Source: Pseudomonas nitroreducens NBRC 12694 (lineage in GTDB: Bacteria; Pseudomonadota; Gammaproteobacteria; Pseudomonadales; Pseudomonadaceae). Taken from it: a stretch of 64,000 nucleotides of DNA. The notes under the pieces were generated by a model. That model did not search any database and was not told the DNA's origin. It saw only the letters and a program-made list of their open reading frames with translations. The stretch lies in NCBI RefSeq assembly GCF_002091755.1, contig NZ_BDAI01000002.1, forward strand, positions 558,001 through 622,000, written 5' to 3'. The translations under genes were made by a program, and so were the position numbers. This document shows positions 1 through 11,470 of this stretch, piece after piece (position 1 is the first letter of the stretch; each line of letters starts with the position of its first letter).

Positions 1-378
<378 letters not shown>

Positions 379-391
379 CCCTTGCAATAAC

Positions 392-427
392 CCGGCGGAC
401 CTTCCCCCATCAGGTCCGCCGGCCCTT
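392..427 (+). terminator. Rho-independent terminator after exaC
   Basis: A perfect 10-bp stem (CCGGCGGACC, 392-401, with GGTCCGCCGG, 413-422) encloses an 11-nt loop and is followed by CCCTTT. It begins 14 nt after the exaC stop, so it separates exaC from the pqq operon. Confidence 0.8.
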
Positions 428-695
428 TGCGCTGTACCCCGCCTGGCACTCCACCGGGCATCCCTTGTGTCGACGCGCCCGATCGGGCGGCCGTCCGCTT
501 CCGTACCCATTCCACGGGTGACGGCCTTCGTCGAACGCGGCTCCGGCCGCGTTTTCTTTTTTTCTCTGGCCGCGGCCCGCTACCAAATCAGGGGGGAATC
601 TCCTTCGAAAGTATCATTCGGGGAGCCTGACCCTGGTGTTTAACTCGACCTTGCCGGTTCTTCCGGTGCCTTCCAACAAGAAAGAGGACAGACCC
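423..695 (+). promoter_or_regulatory. pqqA upstream region
   Basis: These 273 bases between the exaC terminator and pqqA must hold the pqq operon promoter. No clear sigma-70 hexamers stand out. AGAGGA at 683-688 lies 7 nt before the pqqA ATG and is its ribosome binding site. I see no further gene here. Confidence 0.4.
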
Positions 696-767
696 ATGTG
701 GACCAAGCCTAGCTTCACCGACCTGCGCCTTGGCTTCGAAGTGACCCTGTACTTCGCCAACCGCTGA
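696..767 (+). CDS. pqqA: PQQ precursor peptide PqqA (23 aa)
   Basis: A 23-residue peptide. The diagnostic core is GFEVTLYF, in which Glu15 and Tyr19 (spacing E-x-x-x-Y) are the residues joined and processed into pyrroloquinoline quinone. The ATG is preceded by AGAGGA at good spacing. In the known pathway the PqqE radical SAM enzyme, with the PqqD chaperone, forms the C-C bond between the two side chains. A peptidase then frees the product, PqqB hydroxylates it, and PqqC completes ring closure and oxidation. The gene is the first of the operon, with pqqB starting 47 nt after its stop. It is too short for ordinary ORF finding, but the sequence leaves no real doubt. Confidence 0.97.
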   Translation: MWTKPSFTDLRLGFEVTLYFANR

Positions 768-814
768 TCCACTGCGCCCCGGTCCGCCGGGGCCCCTGCC
801 CACGGGGCACTGTC

Positions 815-1729
815 ATGCACATCCGAATTCTCGGGTCGGCCGCCGGTGGCGGCTTTCCCCAGTGGAACTGCAATTGCCGCAACTGTCGCGGTGTACGCGA
901 CGGCAGCGTGATCGCGCAGCCACGCACGCAATCCTCCATCGCGCTATCCGACGACGGCGAGAGCTGGATTCTCTGCAACGCATCCCCCGATATCCGCGCC
1001 CAGCTGGCGTCCTTCCCGGCCCTGCAGCCGGCGCGGCGCCTGCGCGATTCGGCGATTGCCGCCATCGTCCTGCTGGACAGCCAGATCGACCACACCACCG
1101 GCCTGCTCAGCCTGCGCGAAGGCTGCCCGCACGAGGTGTGGTGTACGGAGATGGTCCACCAGGACCTGTCCACCGGCTTCCCGCTGTTCCCCATGCTGTC
1201 GCACTGGAACGGCGGGCTGAAGCACAACCTCATCGAGCTGGATGCCGAGCCCTTCGTCATCCCGGCCTGCCCGGGCCTGCGCATCACCGCCATCGCCCTG
1301 CGCAGCAGCGCACCGCCGTACTCGCCGCACCGGGGCAACCCGCATCCGGGCGACAACATCGGCCTGTTCGTCGAAGACACCGCTACCGGCGGCAAGCTGT
1401 TCTACGCGCCCGGTCTGGGCCAGGTGGACGACGGCTTGCTGGCCTGGATGCGCCGTGCCGACTGCCTGCTGGTGGACGGCACGCTCTGGCGCGACGACGA
1501 AATGCGCGTCTGCGAGGTGGGCGACAAGCTCGGCAGCGAGATGGGCCACCTGGCCCAGAGCGGCCCTGGCGGCATGATCGAGGTGCTGGATAGCATCGAC
1601 GGCCCGCGCAAGGTGCTCATCCATATCAACAACACCAATCCCATCCTCGACATCGCCTCGCCCGAACGCGCCGAACTGGACGCGCGCGGCATCGAGGTGG
1701 CATTCGACGGGATGGGGATTTTCCTTTGA
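815..1729 (+). CDS. pqqB: PQQ biosynthesis protein PqqB
   Basis: 304 aa, the normal length for the family. The N-terminus MHIRILGSAAGGGFPQWNCN continues into C-x-C-x-x-C (CNCRNC), the structural zinc site of PqqB. The metallo-beta-lactamase-like fold shows the degenerate metal motif in DSQIDHTTGLLSLREG and the late segment GHLAQSG. PqqB is now regarded as an iron-dependent hydroxylase acting on the cross-linked Glu-Tyr intermediate; it was earlier described as a transport factor. It lies second in the operon, 47 nt after pqqA and 28 nt before pqqC. Confidence 0.96.
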   Translation: MHIRILGSAAGGGFPQWNCNCRNCRGVRDGSVIAQPRTQSSIALSDDGESWILCNASPDIRAQLASFPALQPARRLRDSAIAAIVLLDSQIDHTTGLLSLREGCPHEVWCTEMVHQDLSTGFPLFPMLSHWNGGLKHNLIELDAEPFVIPACPGLRITAIALRSSAPPYSPHRGNPHPGDNIGLFVEDTATGGKLFYAPGLGQVDDGLLAWMRRADCLLVDGTLWRDDEMRVCEVGDKLGSEMGHLAQSGPGGMIEVLDSIDGPRKVLIHINNTNPILDIASPERAELDARGIEVAFDGMGIFL

Positions 1730-1757
1730 TGGCTCTTTTTCCAGAAGGAACCTCGCG

Positions 1758-2507
1758 ATGACCCGCGAAGCCATGAGCCCCGCCGAATTCGAGCAGGCAC
1801 TGCGCGCCAGGGGCGCCTGCTACCACATCTTCCACCCGTACCACGTGGCCATGTACGAAGGCCGCGCGACCCGTGAGCAGATCCAGGGCTGGGTGGCGAA
1901 CCGCTTCTACTACCAGGTGAACATCCCGCTCAAGGATGCGGCGATCCTCGCCAACTGCCCGGACCGCGACGTACGCCGCGAATGGCTGCAGCGCATCCTC
2001 GACCACGACGGCGCGCCCGGCGAAGAGGGTGGCATCGAGGCCTGGCTGCGCCTGGCCGAATCCGTGGGGCTGGACCGCCAGCAGGTGCTGTCCCAGGAAC
2101 TGGTGCTGCCCGGCGTGCGCTTCGCCGTGGACGCCTACGTCAACTTCGCCCGCCGCGCCAGCTGGCAGGAAGCGGCCAGCAGTTCGCTGACCGAACTGTT
2201 CGCCCCGCAGATCCACCAGTCGCGCCTGGACAGCTGGCCGCAGCACTACCCGTGGATCGATGCCTGCGGCTACGACTACTTCCGCAAGCGCCTGTCGCAG
2301 GCGCGCCGCGACGTCGAGCACGGCCTGCGCATCACCCTGGAGCACTACCGCACCCGCGAGGCCCAGGAGCGCATGCTGGAAATCCTGCAATTCAAGCTCG
2401 ATGTGCTCTGGAGCATGCTCGACGCCATGAGCATGGCCTATGAACTGCAGCGCCCGCCGTACCACACGGTAACGGCCGAGCGCGTATGGCACAGGGGGTT
2501 GCTGTGA
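1758..2507 (+). CDS. pqqC: PQQ synthase PqqC
   Basis: 249 aa. PqqC is the cofactorless oxidase that carries out the last step: ring closure and eight-electron oxidation of the intermediate AHQQ to PQQ. The conserved block HIFHPYHVAMYEGRATREQ and the following WVANRFYYQVNIPLKDA match the all-helical PqqC (TenA-like) fold and include active-site His and Tyr residues. The ATG at 1758 follows GAAGGA and gives the family N-terminus TREAMSPAEFEQAL. The stop overlaps the pqqD start by one base (TGATG), which suggests translational coupling. Confidence 0.97.
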   Translation: MTREAMSPAEFEQALRARGACYHIFHPYHVAMYEGRATREQIQGWVANRFYYQVNIPLKDAAILANCPDRDVRREWLQRILDHDGAPGEEGGIEAWLRLAESVGLDRQQVLSQELVLPGVRFAVDAYVNFARRASWQEAASSSLTELFAPQIHQSRLDSWPQHYPWIDACGYDYFRKRLSQARRDVEHGLRITLEHYRTREAQERMLEILQFKLDVLWSMLDAMSMAYELQRPPYHTVTAERVWHRGLL

Positions 2508-2785
2508 TGAGTCTGCCTTCGCTGGACAGCATCCCGGCGCTGCGCCGGGGTTTCCGCCTGCAGTTCGAGCCGGCCCAGGGTTGCCACGTGCTGCTCTATC
2601 CTGAAGGGATGGTGAAGCTCAACGACAGCGCCGGGGCGATTCTCGGTCGGGTCGACGGGCAGGCCGACGTCGCCGGCATCATCGATGGTCTGCGTGCCGA
2701 TTTCCCCGGCGTGCCGGGCATCGACGAAGACATCCTGGCATTCCTCGAGGTGGCCCATGCGCAATTCTGGATCGAACTGCGCTGA
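2507..2785 (+). CDS. pqqD: PqqA-binding chaperone PqqD
   Basis: 92 aa, starting in the TGATG overlap with pqqC. PqqD is the archetype of the RiPP recognition element: it binds the PqqA leader and presents it to PqqE. The sequence has the expected PALRRGFRLQFEP start, the strand CHVLLYPEGMVKLNDSA and the helix GQADVAGIIDGLRADFP. A longer in-frame reading from 2486 would run back into pqqC and add seven residues foreign to the family, so the overlapping ATG was chosen. The 3' end overlaps pqqE by 29 nt. Confidence 0.96.
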   Translation: MSLPSLDSIPALRRGFRLQFEPAQGCHVLLYPEGMVKLNDSAGAILGRVDGQADVAGIIDGLRADFPGVPGIDEDILAFLEVAHAQFWIELR

Positions 2786-3905
2786 GGCGCCGGTAGGGCC
2801 ACCGCTCTGGCTGCTGGCCGAGCTGACCTACCGTTGCCCGCTGCAGTGCCCGTACTGTTCCAACCCGCTGGACTTCGCCAGGGGCGGCGAAGAGCTGAGC
2901 ACCGCGCAGTGGATCGAGGTGTTCCGCCAGGCCCGCGAGATGGGCGCGGCGCAGCTGGGCTTTTCCGGCGGCGAGCCGCTGGTGCGCCAGGACCTCGCCG
3001 AGCTGATCGCCGCTGCGCGTGGGCTGGGTTTCTACACCAACCTGATCACCTCCGGCATCGGCCTCAACGAGAAGCGCCTGAAGGAGTTCGCCGACGCCGG
3101 GCTCGACCATATCCAGATCAGCTTCCAGGCCGCCGACGAGGAGGTGAACAACCTGCTCGCCGGCTCGCGCAAGGCGTTCGCCCAGAAGCTCGCCATGGCC
3201 CGCGCGGTAAAGGCCCACGGCTACCCGATGGTGCTGAACTTCGTCACCCACCGGCACAACATCGACAGCATCGACCGCATCATCGAGCTGTGCATCGAGC
3301 TGGAGGCGGACTTCGTCGAGCTCGCCACCTGCCAGTTCTACGGCTGGGCCGAGCTGAACCGCGCCGGCCTGCTGCCGACCCGCGAACAGCTGCAGCGGGC
3401 CGAACGCGTCACCGCCGAATACCGCGAGCGCCTGGCCGCCGCCGGCAACCCGTGCAAGCTGATCTTCGTGGTGCCGGACTACTACGAGGAGCGCCCCAAG
3501 GCCTGCATGGGCGGCTGGGGCAGCGTGTTCCTCGACGTCACTCCGGACGGCACCGCGCTGCCGTGCCACAGCGCGCGACAACTGCCGGTCAAGTTCCCCA
3601 ACGTGCGCGAGCACAGCCTGCAGCACATCTGGTACGAGTCATTCGGCTTCAACCGCTTCCGCGGTGATGCGTGGATGCCCGAGCCGTGCCGGTCCTGCGA
3701 CGAGAAGGAACGCGACTTCGGTGGCTGCCGCTGCCAGGCCTTCCTGCTTACCGGCGATGCCGAAGCCACCGATCCGGTGTGCGCCAAGTCTGCCCGCCAC
3801 GGGATCATCCTCGATGCCCGCCGCGAGGCGGAAACCGCCGCCATGCCACTCAGCGCGCTGACCCTGCGCAACGAGCGGGCCTCGCAGCTGATCTGCAAGG
3901 CCTGA
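2757..3905 (+). CDS. pqqE: PqqA radical SAM/SPASM peptide cyclase PqqE
   Basis: 382 aa from the ATG at 2757, which sits inside the pqqD end and follows GAGGTG. The radical SAM cluster motif is Cys27-x3-Cys31-x2-Cys34 in YRCPLQCPYCSNP, and the GGEP motif follows (FSGGEPLVRQD). The C-terminal SPASM region carries CMGGWGS, LPCHSARQLP and the cysteine-rich run EPCRSCDEKERDFGGCRC for two auxiliary clusters. PqqE joins Glu15 and Tyr19 of PqqA. Frame-open sequence upstream to 2685 is pqqD in another frame and is not part of the protein. Confidence 0.96.
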   Translation: MRNSGSNCAEAPVGPPLWLLAELTYRCPLQCPYCSNPLDFARGGEELSTAQWIEVFRQAREMGAAQLGFSGGEPLVRQDLAELIAAARGLGFYTNLITSGIGLNEKRLKEFADAGLDHIQISFQAADEEVNNLLAGSRKAFAQKLAMARAVKAHGYPMVLNFVTHRHNIDSIDRIIELCIELEADFVELATCQFYGWAELNRAGLLPTREQLQRAERVTAEYRERLAAAGNPCKLIFVVPDYYEERPKACMGGWGSVFLDVTPDGTALPCHSARQLPVKFPNVREHSLQHIWYESFGFNRFRGDAWMPEPCRSCDEKERDFGGCRCQAFLLTGDAEATDPVCAKSARHGIILDARREAETAAMPLSALTLRNERASQLICKA

Positions 3906-3907
3906 GG

Positions 3908-5701
3908 ATGCACGACAGCGACTGGAGCGCCGAGCGCGCGGTAGCCGCCGCGGGGGACTTTGCCGAGCTGCACGTGGCCCACGGCGGATTGCTGTGGGCC
4001 GCGTTCGACCCTGTCAGTGCGCGTTGCCGCCTGTTCCTGCGCCGCGAAGGACAGAGCCGCGAACTGACGCCACCGGGCGCTTCGGTACGCAGTCGCGTCT
4101 ACGAGTACGGCGGCGGCTCCTGCTGCCCAACTGCCGACGGCGTAGCCTGGGTGGAGGAGGGCGACCAGCAGGTGTACTGGTTGCGCCTGGGCGGCACGCC
4201 AAGGCCGATTACCCACCGCGAAGATTGCCGCTACGGCGACCTCCACTTCGTTCCGGCATGGAATGCACTCCTGGCGGTGGAAGAGGAGAACGGTAGCGCC
4301 GGGGTGAGCCATCGTATTGTTCGTCTCGACGCCGATGGCCGGCGCCGGGTGATGGCCTTCGGCGCGGACTTCTACGCATCGCCGGTGGCGGAGCGCAATG
4401 GCGAGCGTATCGCCTGGGTGGAGTGGGATCGCCCGCACCAGCCCTGGACGCGCACCCGCCTGTGCGAGTCCTTCGCCGGCGAAGAGCGCTGCCTGGCCGG
4501 GCAGGCCCGCCACGAGTCCATCCAGCAGCCGCGCTTTGCCGAGGATGGGCGCCTGCACTGGCTGAGCGACTGTGCCGGCTACTGGCAGCCGTACCACGAG
4601 GTACTGGGTGCCTTGCCGTGCGCCGCCGCCGATCACGCCGGCGCGCCCTGGCAACTGGGCGGGCACACCTTCCTGCCGTTGTCGCGTGGGCAACTGCTGG
4701 CGACGCGCTACGAAGAAGGACGCGGCGTGCTGGTGCTTTACGACGCACGCGGTGGCGAGCGCCGGCTCGCGCCGGAGTACAGCCGTTTTCGCGCGCTGGC
4801 GGCGGATGAGCTCCACTTCTATTGCATCGCCGCCGCACCGGATCGCTTGCCGACGCTGCTGGCCATCCGCCGGGTGGATGGCTCCACCCAGGTGTTATCC
4901 GGTGGTGAGAAGCCGCTACCCGAGGCAGAGCTGTCCCGTGGCGAGGCCTTCCATTACCCGGTGGGCGAAGACGAATGTGGTCACGGTTTCTTCTATCCAG
5001 CCCACGGCAACCCGGAAACGCCTCCGCTGGTGGTCTTCTTGCATGGCGGGCCGACCTCGGCCAGCTACCCGGTGTTCGACGGGCGCATCCAGTTCTGGAC
5101 ACGCCGCGGCTTTGCCGTCGCGGATATCAACTATCGCGGCAGCAGCGGCTACGGCCGTGCCTATCGCGAACGCCTGCACCTGGGCTGGGGCCGGGTGGAA
5201 GTGGAAGACATTGGCGCAGCATTGGATTACCTCGGCAACGCCGGGCGCATCGATCGCCAGCGTGTCTTCGTGCGTGGCGCCAGTGCCGGCGGCTATAGCG
5301 CACTGATGGCGCTGGCGCGGCTGGAGGGACTGCGCGGGGGCGCCAGCCTGTATGGCGTCAGCGATCCGCAGGCACTGGCGCGGGTGACCCACAAGTTCGA
5401 GGCGGACTACCTGGACTGGCTGATCGGCGATCCGCAGCAGGACGCCGGGCGTTACCGCGAGCGCACCCCGGTGCTGCTGGCCGGGCAGATCAAGGCACCG
5501 GTGATCTTCTTCCAGGGTGAACTGGACGCGGTGGTGGTGCCGGCGCAGACCGATGCCATGGTCGAGTCGCTGCGTCGGCGCGGCCTGCCGGTGGCGGTGC
5601 ACCGCTATGCCGGAGAACGTCATGGGTTCCGCCAGGCCGCCAACCTCGCCCACGCGCTGGAGGCCGAGTGGCGCTTTTACCAGGCGCTACTGGACGTCTG
5701 A
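3908..5701 (+). CDS. pqqH: S9 prolyl-oligopeptidase-like peptidase of the pqq operon
   Basis: 597 aa, starting 2 nt after pqqE. The N-terminal two thirds form a probable beta-propeller. The C-terminal alpha/beta-hydrolase has the oxyanion segment HGGPTSASYPVFD, nucleophile Ser459 in RGASAGGYSALM, Asp540 in GELDAVVVP and His572 in GERHGFRQA. This is the peptidase found at the same place in P. aeruginosa (pqqH). Cleavage of PqqA or its product is inferred from position; the classical protease PqqF is a zinc M16 enzyme and is not encoded in this operon. Close coupling to pqqE supports a role in PQQ supply. Confidence 0.88.
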   Translation: MHDSDWSAERAVAAAGDFAELHVAHGGLLWAAFDPVSARCRLFLRREGQSRELTPPGASVRSRVYEYGGGSCCPTADGVAWVEEGDQQVYWLRLGGTPRPITHREDCRYGDLHFVPAWNALLAVEEENGSAGVSHRIVRLDADGRRRVMAFGADFYASPVAERNGERIAWVEWDRPHQPWTRTRLCESFAGEERCLAGQARHESIQQPRFAEDGRLHWLSDCAGYWQPYHEVLGALPCAAADHAGAPWQLGGHTFLPLSRGQLLATRYEEGRGVLVLYDARGGERRLAPEYSRFRALAADELHFYCIAAAPDRLPTLLAIRRVDGSTQVLSGGEKPLPEAELSRGEAFHYPVGEDECGHGFFYPAHGNPETPPLVVFLHGGPTSASYPVFDGRIQFWTRRGFAVADINYRGSSGYGRAYRERLHLGWGRVEVEDIGAALDYLGNAGRIDRQRVFVRGASAGGYSALMALARLEGLRGGASLYGVSDPQALARVTHKFEADYLDWLIGDPQQDAGRYRERTPVLLAGQIKAPVIFFQGELDAVVVPAQTDAMVESLRRRGLPVAVHRYAGERHGFRQAANLAHALEAEWRFYQALLDV

Positions 5702-5786
5702 ATCGTCTGCCAAGGTCGCATTGCAATACCTGACGGATACAGTAGGCTGCCGGAAATATCCCATAACAATAACGACAGAGCCCCCG

Positions 5787-6950
5787 ATGTCCCACGAGCT
5801 CAGCCAGCTGCGCAAATTCGTCTCGCCAGAGATCATTTTCGGTGCCGGATGCCGGCACAATGTCGCCAATTACGTGAAAACCTTCGGCGCCCGCAAGGTG
5901 CTGGTGGTGTCAGACCCGGGCGTGGTTGCCGCCGGCTGGGTCGCCGATATCGAAGCCAGCCTGGCCGCCCAGGACATTCCCTTCTGCCGCTACACCGAGG
6001 TCTCGCCCAATCCGCGTGTCGAAGAAGTGATGCGCGGCGCCGAGGTCTACCGCAGCGAAGGCTGCAACGTGATAGTCGCGGTCGGCGGCGGCAGCCCGAT
6101 GGACTGCGCCAAGGGCATTGGCATCGTCGCCGCCCACGGCCGCAATATCCTCGAGTTCGAGGGCGTGGACACCCTGCGTGTGCCCAGCCCGCCGCTGATC
6201 CTGATTCCCACTACCGCCGGCACCTCGGCGGACGTCTCGCAGTTCGTGATCATCTCCAACCAGGACGAGCGGATGAAGTTCTCCATCGTCAGCAAGGCAG
6301 TGGTGCCCGACGTGTCGCTGATCGACCCGGAAACCACCCTGACCATGGACCCGTTCCTCTCTGCCTGTACCGGCATCGACGCCCTGGTGCATGCCATCGA
6401 GGCCTTCGTCTCCACCGGCCATGGCCCCCTCACCGACCCCCACGCGCTGGAGGCGATGCGGCTGATCAACGGTAATCTGGTGCAGATGATCGCCAATCCG
6501 GCGGACATCGTCCTGCGCGAGAAGATCATGCTGGGCAGCATGCAGGCCGGGCTGGCGTTCTCCAACGCGATCCTCGGCGCGGTGCACGCCATGTCCCATA
6601 GCCTGGGCGGCTACCTCGACCTGCCGCACGGGCTGTGCAATGCCGTGCTGGTGGAACACGTGGTGGCCTTCAACTACAGCGCCGCTCCCGAGCGCTTCAA
6701 GGTGATTGCCGAGACCTTCGGCATCGACTGCCGCGGCATGAACCACGCACAGATCCGCCAGCGCCTGGTGGAACACCTGATCGCCCTGAAGAACGCCGTG
6801 GGCTTCCACGAAAGCCTCGGCCTGCATGGCGTTGGCAGTTCGGATATTCCGTTCCTCTCGCGCCATGCCATGCAGGACCCGTGCATCCTCACCAATCCTC
6901 GCGAATCCAGCCTGCGCGATGTCGAGGTGGTATATGGCGAGGCCCTCTGA
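5787..6950 (+). CDS. ercA: Iron-containing alcohol dehydrogenase-like protein ErcA
   Basis: 387 aa, group III (iron) alcohol dehydrogenase family. The NAD(P)-binding signature VGGGSPMDCAKGIG and the metal-ligand region AMSHSLGGYLDLPHGLCNA, with its two histidines, are intact; the further His is in FHESLGLHGVG. The ATG at 5787 gives the N-terminus MSHELSQLRKF; frame-open sequence upstream overlaps pqqH and is not coding. In P. aeruginosa ErcA is needed for regulated ethanol oxidation and has been proposed to help generate the signal read by ErcS. That role is literature knowledge, not visible here. The ercS start lies inside its last codons. Confidence 0.9.
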   Translation: MSHELSQLRKFVSPEIIFGAGCRHNVANYVKTFGARKVLVVSDPGVVAAGWVADIEASLAAQDIPFCRYTEVSPNPRVEEVMRGAEVYRSEGCNVIVAVGGGSPMDCAKGIGIVAAHGRNILEFEGVDTLRVPSPPLILIPTTAGTSADVSQFVIISNQDERMKFSIVSKAVVPDVSLIDPETTLTMDPFLSACTGIDALVHAIEAFVSTGHGPLTDPHALEAMRLINGNLVQMIANPADIVLREKIMLGSMQAGLAFSNAILGAVHAMSHSLGGYLDLPHGLCNAVLVEHVVAFNYSAAPERFKVIAETFGIDCRGMNHAQIRQRLVEHLIALKNAVGFHESLGLHGVGSSDIPFLSRHAMQDPCILTNPRESSLRDVEVVYGEAL

Positions 6951-8628
6951 CGAGCAGCAACAACAAGCCCTGGCCGGGTTGCTCGGGCTGGGCAGCCATT
7001 CCGCACGCAAGAGCCATTACCCGGAACTGGTGGCGCGCCTGGACGAGCTGGAAACCGAGCGCAACCGCTACAAATGGCTGTTCGAGCACGCCGTCCACGG
7101 CATCTTCCAGGCCAGCCTGAGCCAGGGCCTGCGCGCCGCCAACCCGGCGCTGGCGCGGATGCTCGGCTACGACGATCCGCAGCAGGTGTTGTGGAGCCTC
7201 CCGGACATGGCCAGCCAGCTGTTCGTCGAGGGCGAAGCGGAGATGCGCCGCATCCTGACGCTGTTGCGCGAGCGCGATGGCCTGTTCGGTTATGAGACGC
7301 GCCTGCGTCGCCGCGATGGTAGCCACGTCATCGTGCTGATGAACCTGCTGATCAAGCCCGATGAAGAAGGACTGGTGGAAGGCTTCGTCGCCGACATCAC
7401 CGAACGCGTCCAGGCCCAGCAGCGCCTGCAGAGCCTCAACGAGGAACTGGAGCAGCGCGTCGCCGCACGCACCCGCGAGCTGGAAGGCCTGAACCAGCAG
7501 TTGCGCGAGGCGCGCGACGCCGCCGAGGCGGCCAACAACAGCAAGGACAAGTACCTGGCCGCCGCCAGCCACGATCTGCTGCAACCGCTCAATGCCGCGC
7601 GTCTGCTGGTCTCCACTCTGCGCGAACGCAAGCTGCCAAACGCCGAGCAGGTGCTGGTGGAGCGCACGCACCAGGCGCTGGAAGGTGCCGAGGATCTGCT
7701 CACTGATCTGCTGGAGATTGCCCGGCTGGACCAGAGCGCGATCCGCCCGGACCTGGACGTTTACCCGCTGGGCGAGCTGCTCGGCCCATTGGTTTCCGAA
7801 TTCGACGAGGTGGCGCGAGCCGCCGGCCTGCGCCTGCGCTCACGGATTCCCGTGGTGGCCGTGCGCACTGATCACCGCCTGCTGTCACGTATCCTGCGCA
7901 ACCTTCTCAGCAACGCCTGCCGCTACACCGAGCGGGGCAGCGTGATGCTGGCGGCGCGTCGACGCGGCGATAACCTGCGTCTGGAAGTCTGGGACACCGG
8001 GCGCGGGATTCCGGCGGACCAGCTGCAAGCGATCTTCCTCGAATTCAACCAGCTCGATGCCGGCCGCGCGGCGAACCGCAGGGGGGTCGGGCTGGGGCTG
8101 GCCATTGTCGATCGCATCGCCGGCATCCTTGGTTGTCGCGTGCAGGTACGCTCGGTGCCTGGGCGTGGTTCGGTGTTTGCCATCGAAGTGCCGCTCGCGC
8201 GCGACCTGCAGCACCCGGGCCGGGTCGAGAGCGGCCCGCGTCCGGTCACCGGCGACCCGCTGCCGGGACGGCGCCTGCTGGTCATCGACAACGAAGAGGC
8301 AATCCTCGCCAGCATGGCCGCGTTGCTTGGGCAGTGGGGGTGCCAGGTGCTGTCGGCGACGAACTACGAGGAAGCGCTGAAGGCGCTGGATGGCAAGGCG
8401 CCGGAGGTGATCCTGGCCGACTACCACCTCGACCATGGAGGCACCGGCTGCGAGGCGGTACGCGGGTTGCGCGAGTATTTCCAGCGTGAACTGCCGGCGG
8501 TGATGATCACCGCCGACCGCAGCGACGACTGCCGCCGCGCCCTGCAAAGGCTGGGCATGCCGCTGCTGAACAAACCGGTGAAGCCGGGCAAGCTCCGCGC
8601 GGCGCTGAGCCTTTTGCTCAGCAACTGA
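6934..8628 (+). CDS. ercS: Hybrid sensor histidine kinase ErcS (PAS-HisKA-HATPase-REC)
   Basis: 564 aa, overlapping ercA by 17 nt. Order: a PAS region (about 40-160), a coiled coil, then phospho-acceptor His213 in AASHDLLQPLNAARLL, the H-D-x-x-Q-P-L variant of this kinase subfamily. Next come the ATP-binding N and G boxes (NLLSNACRY, DTGRGIP, GVGLGLAIV) and a receiver with probable phospho-acceptor Asp496 in ILADYHLDHGG. There is no transmembrane segment, so it senses in the cytoplasm. In P. aeruginosa the Erc proteins belong to the regulatory cascade for PQQ-dependent ethanol oxidation. The gene ends 2 nt from a convergent kinase gene. Confidence 0.88.
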   Translation: MARPSDEQQQQALAGLLGLGSHSARKSHYPELVARLDELETERNRYKWLFEHAVHGIFQASLSQGLRAANPALARMLGYDDPQQVLWSLPDMASQLFVEGEAEMRRILTLLRERDGLFGYETRLRRRDGSHVIVLMNLLIKPDEEGLVEGFVADITERVQAQQRLQSLNEELEQRVAARTRELEGLNQQLREARDAAEAANNSKDKYLAAASHDLLQPLNAARLLVSTLRERKLPNAEQVLVERTHQALEGAEDLLTDLLEIARLDQSAIRPDLDVYPLGELLGPLVSEFDEVARAAGLRLRSRIPVVAVRTDHRLLSRILRNLLSNACRYTERGSVMLAARRRGDNLRLEVWDTGRGIPADQLQAIFLEFNQLDAGRAANRRGVGLGLAIVDRIAGILGCRVQVRSVPGRGSVFAIEVPLARDLQHPGRVESGPRPVTGDPLPGRRLLVIDNEEAILASMAALLGQWGCQVLSATNYEEALKALDGKAPEVILADYHLDHGGTGCEAVRGLREYFQRELPAVMITADRSDDCRRALQRLGMPLLNKPVKPGKLRAALSLLLSN

Positions 8629-8630
8629 AC

Positions 8631-11153
<2,523 letters not shown>

Positions 11154-11470
11154 CGAGCAGACCCTGCGTCTGATCCTTCGTACAGTGTTGATCAACAATT
11201 CCCTATCAGGGGTTGGAAACGCCCGGCGGAAGAAAATTCCACTTTTTTGCGCTCCGGCGGCGAGCCCTGTCGAAAATAGATCGAACGTCCCACAAGAACG
11301 CGTGTCAATTCGCCAGCTGGGTAGGTAGCCTACAACTCTTCGCGTTATTATTTCTGCTGTTTTACGAATGTTCTTACAATAACTTCAAGTACTTACCTGG
11401 CCTCTGTCGCAGGCGCCACCCCGGTGGCGGACCGCATCCAGGAAGGGCAGCCAACAGGGAATTCGTCTGT
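11154..11470. promoter_or_regulatory. Divergent promoter region between two hybrid kinases
   Basis: These 317 bases are more AT-rich than their surroundings (notably 11335-11395) and serve both divergent kinase genes. They hold a perfect 12-bp palindrome, TGTTGATCAACA, at 11186-11197, close to the minus-strand gene. I see no coding sequence: readings through this stretch are only frame-open extensions of the flanking genes. Confidence 0.5.
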
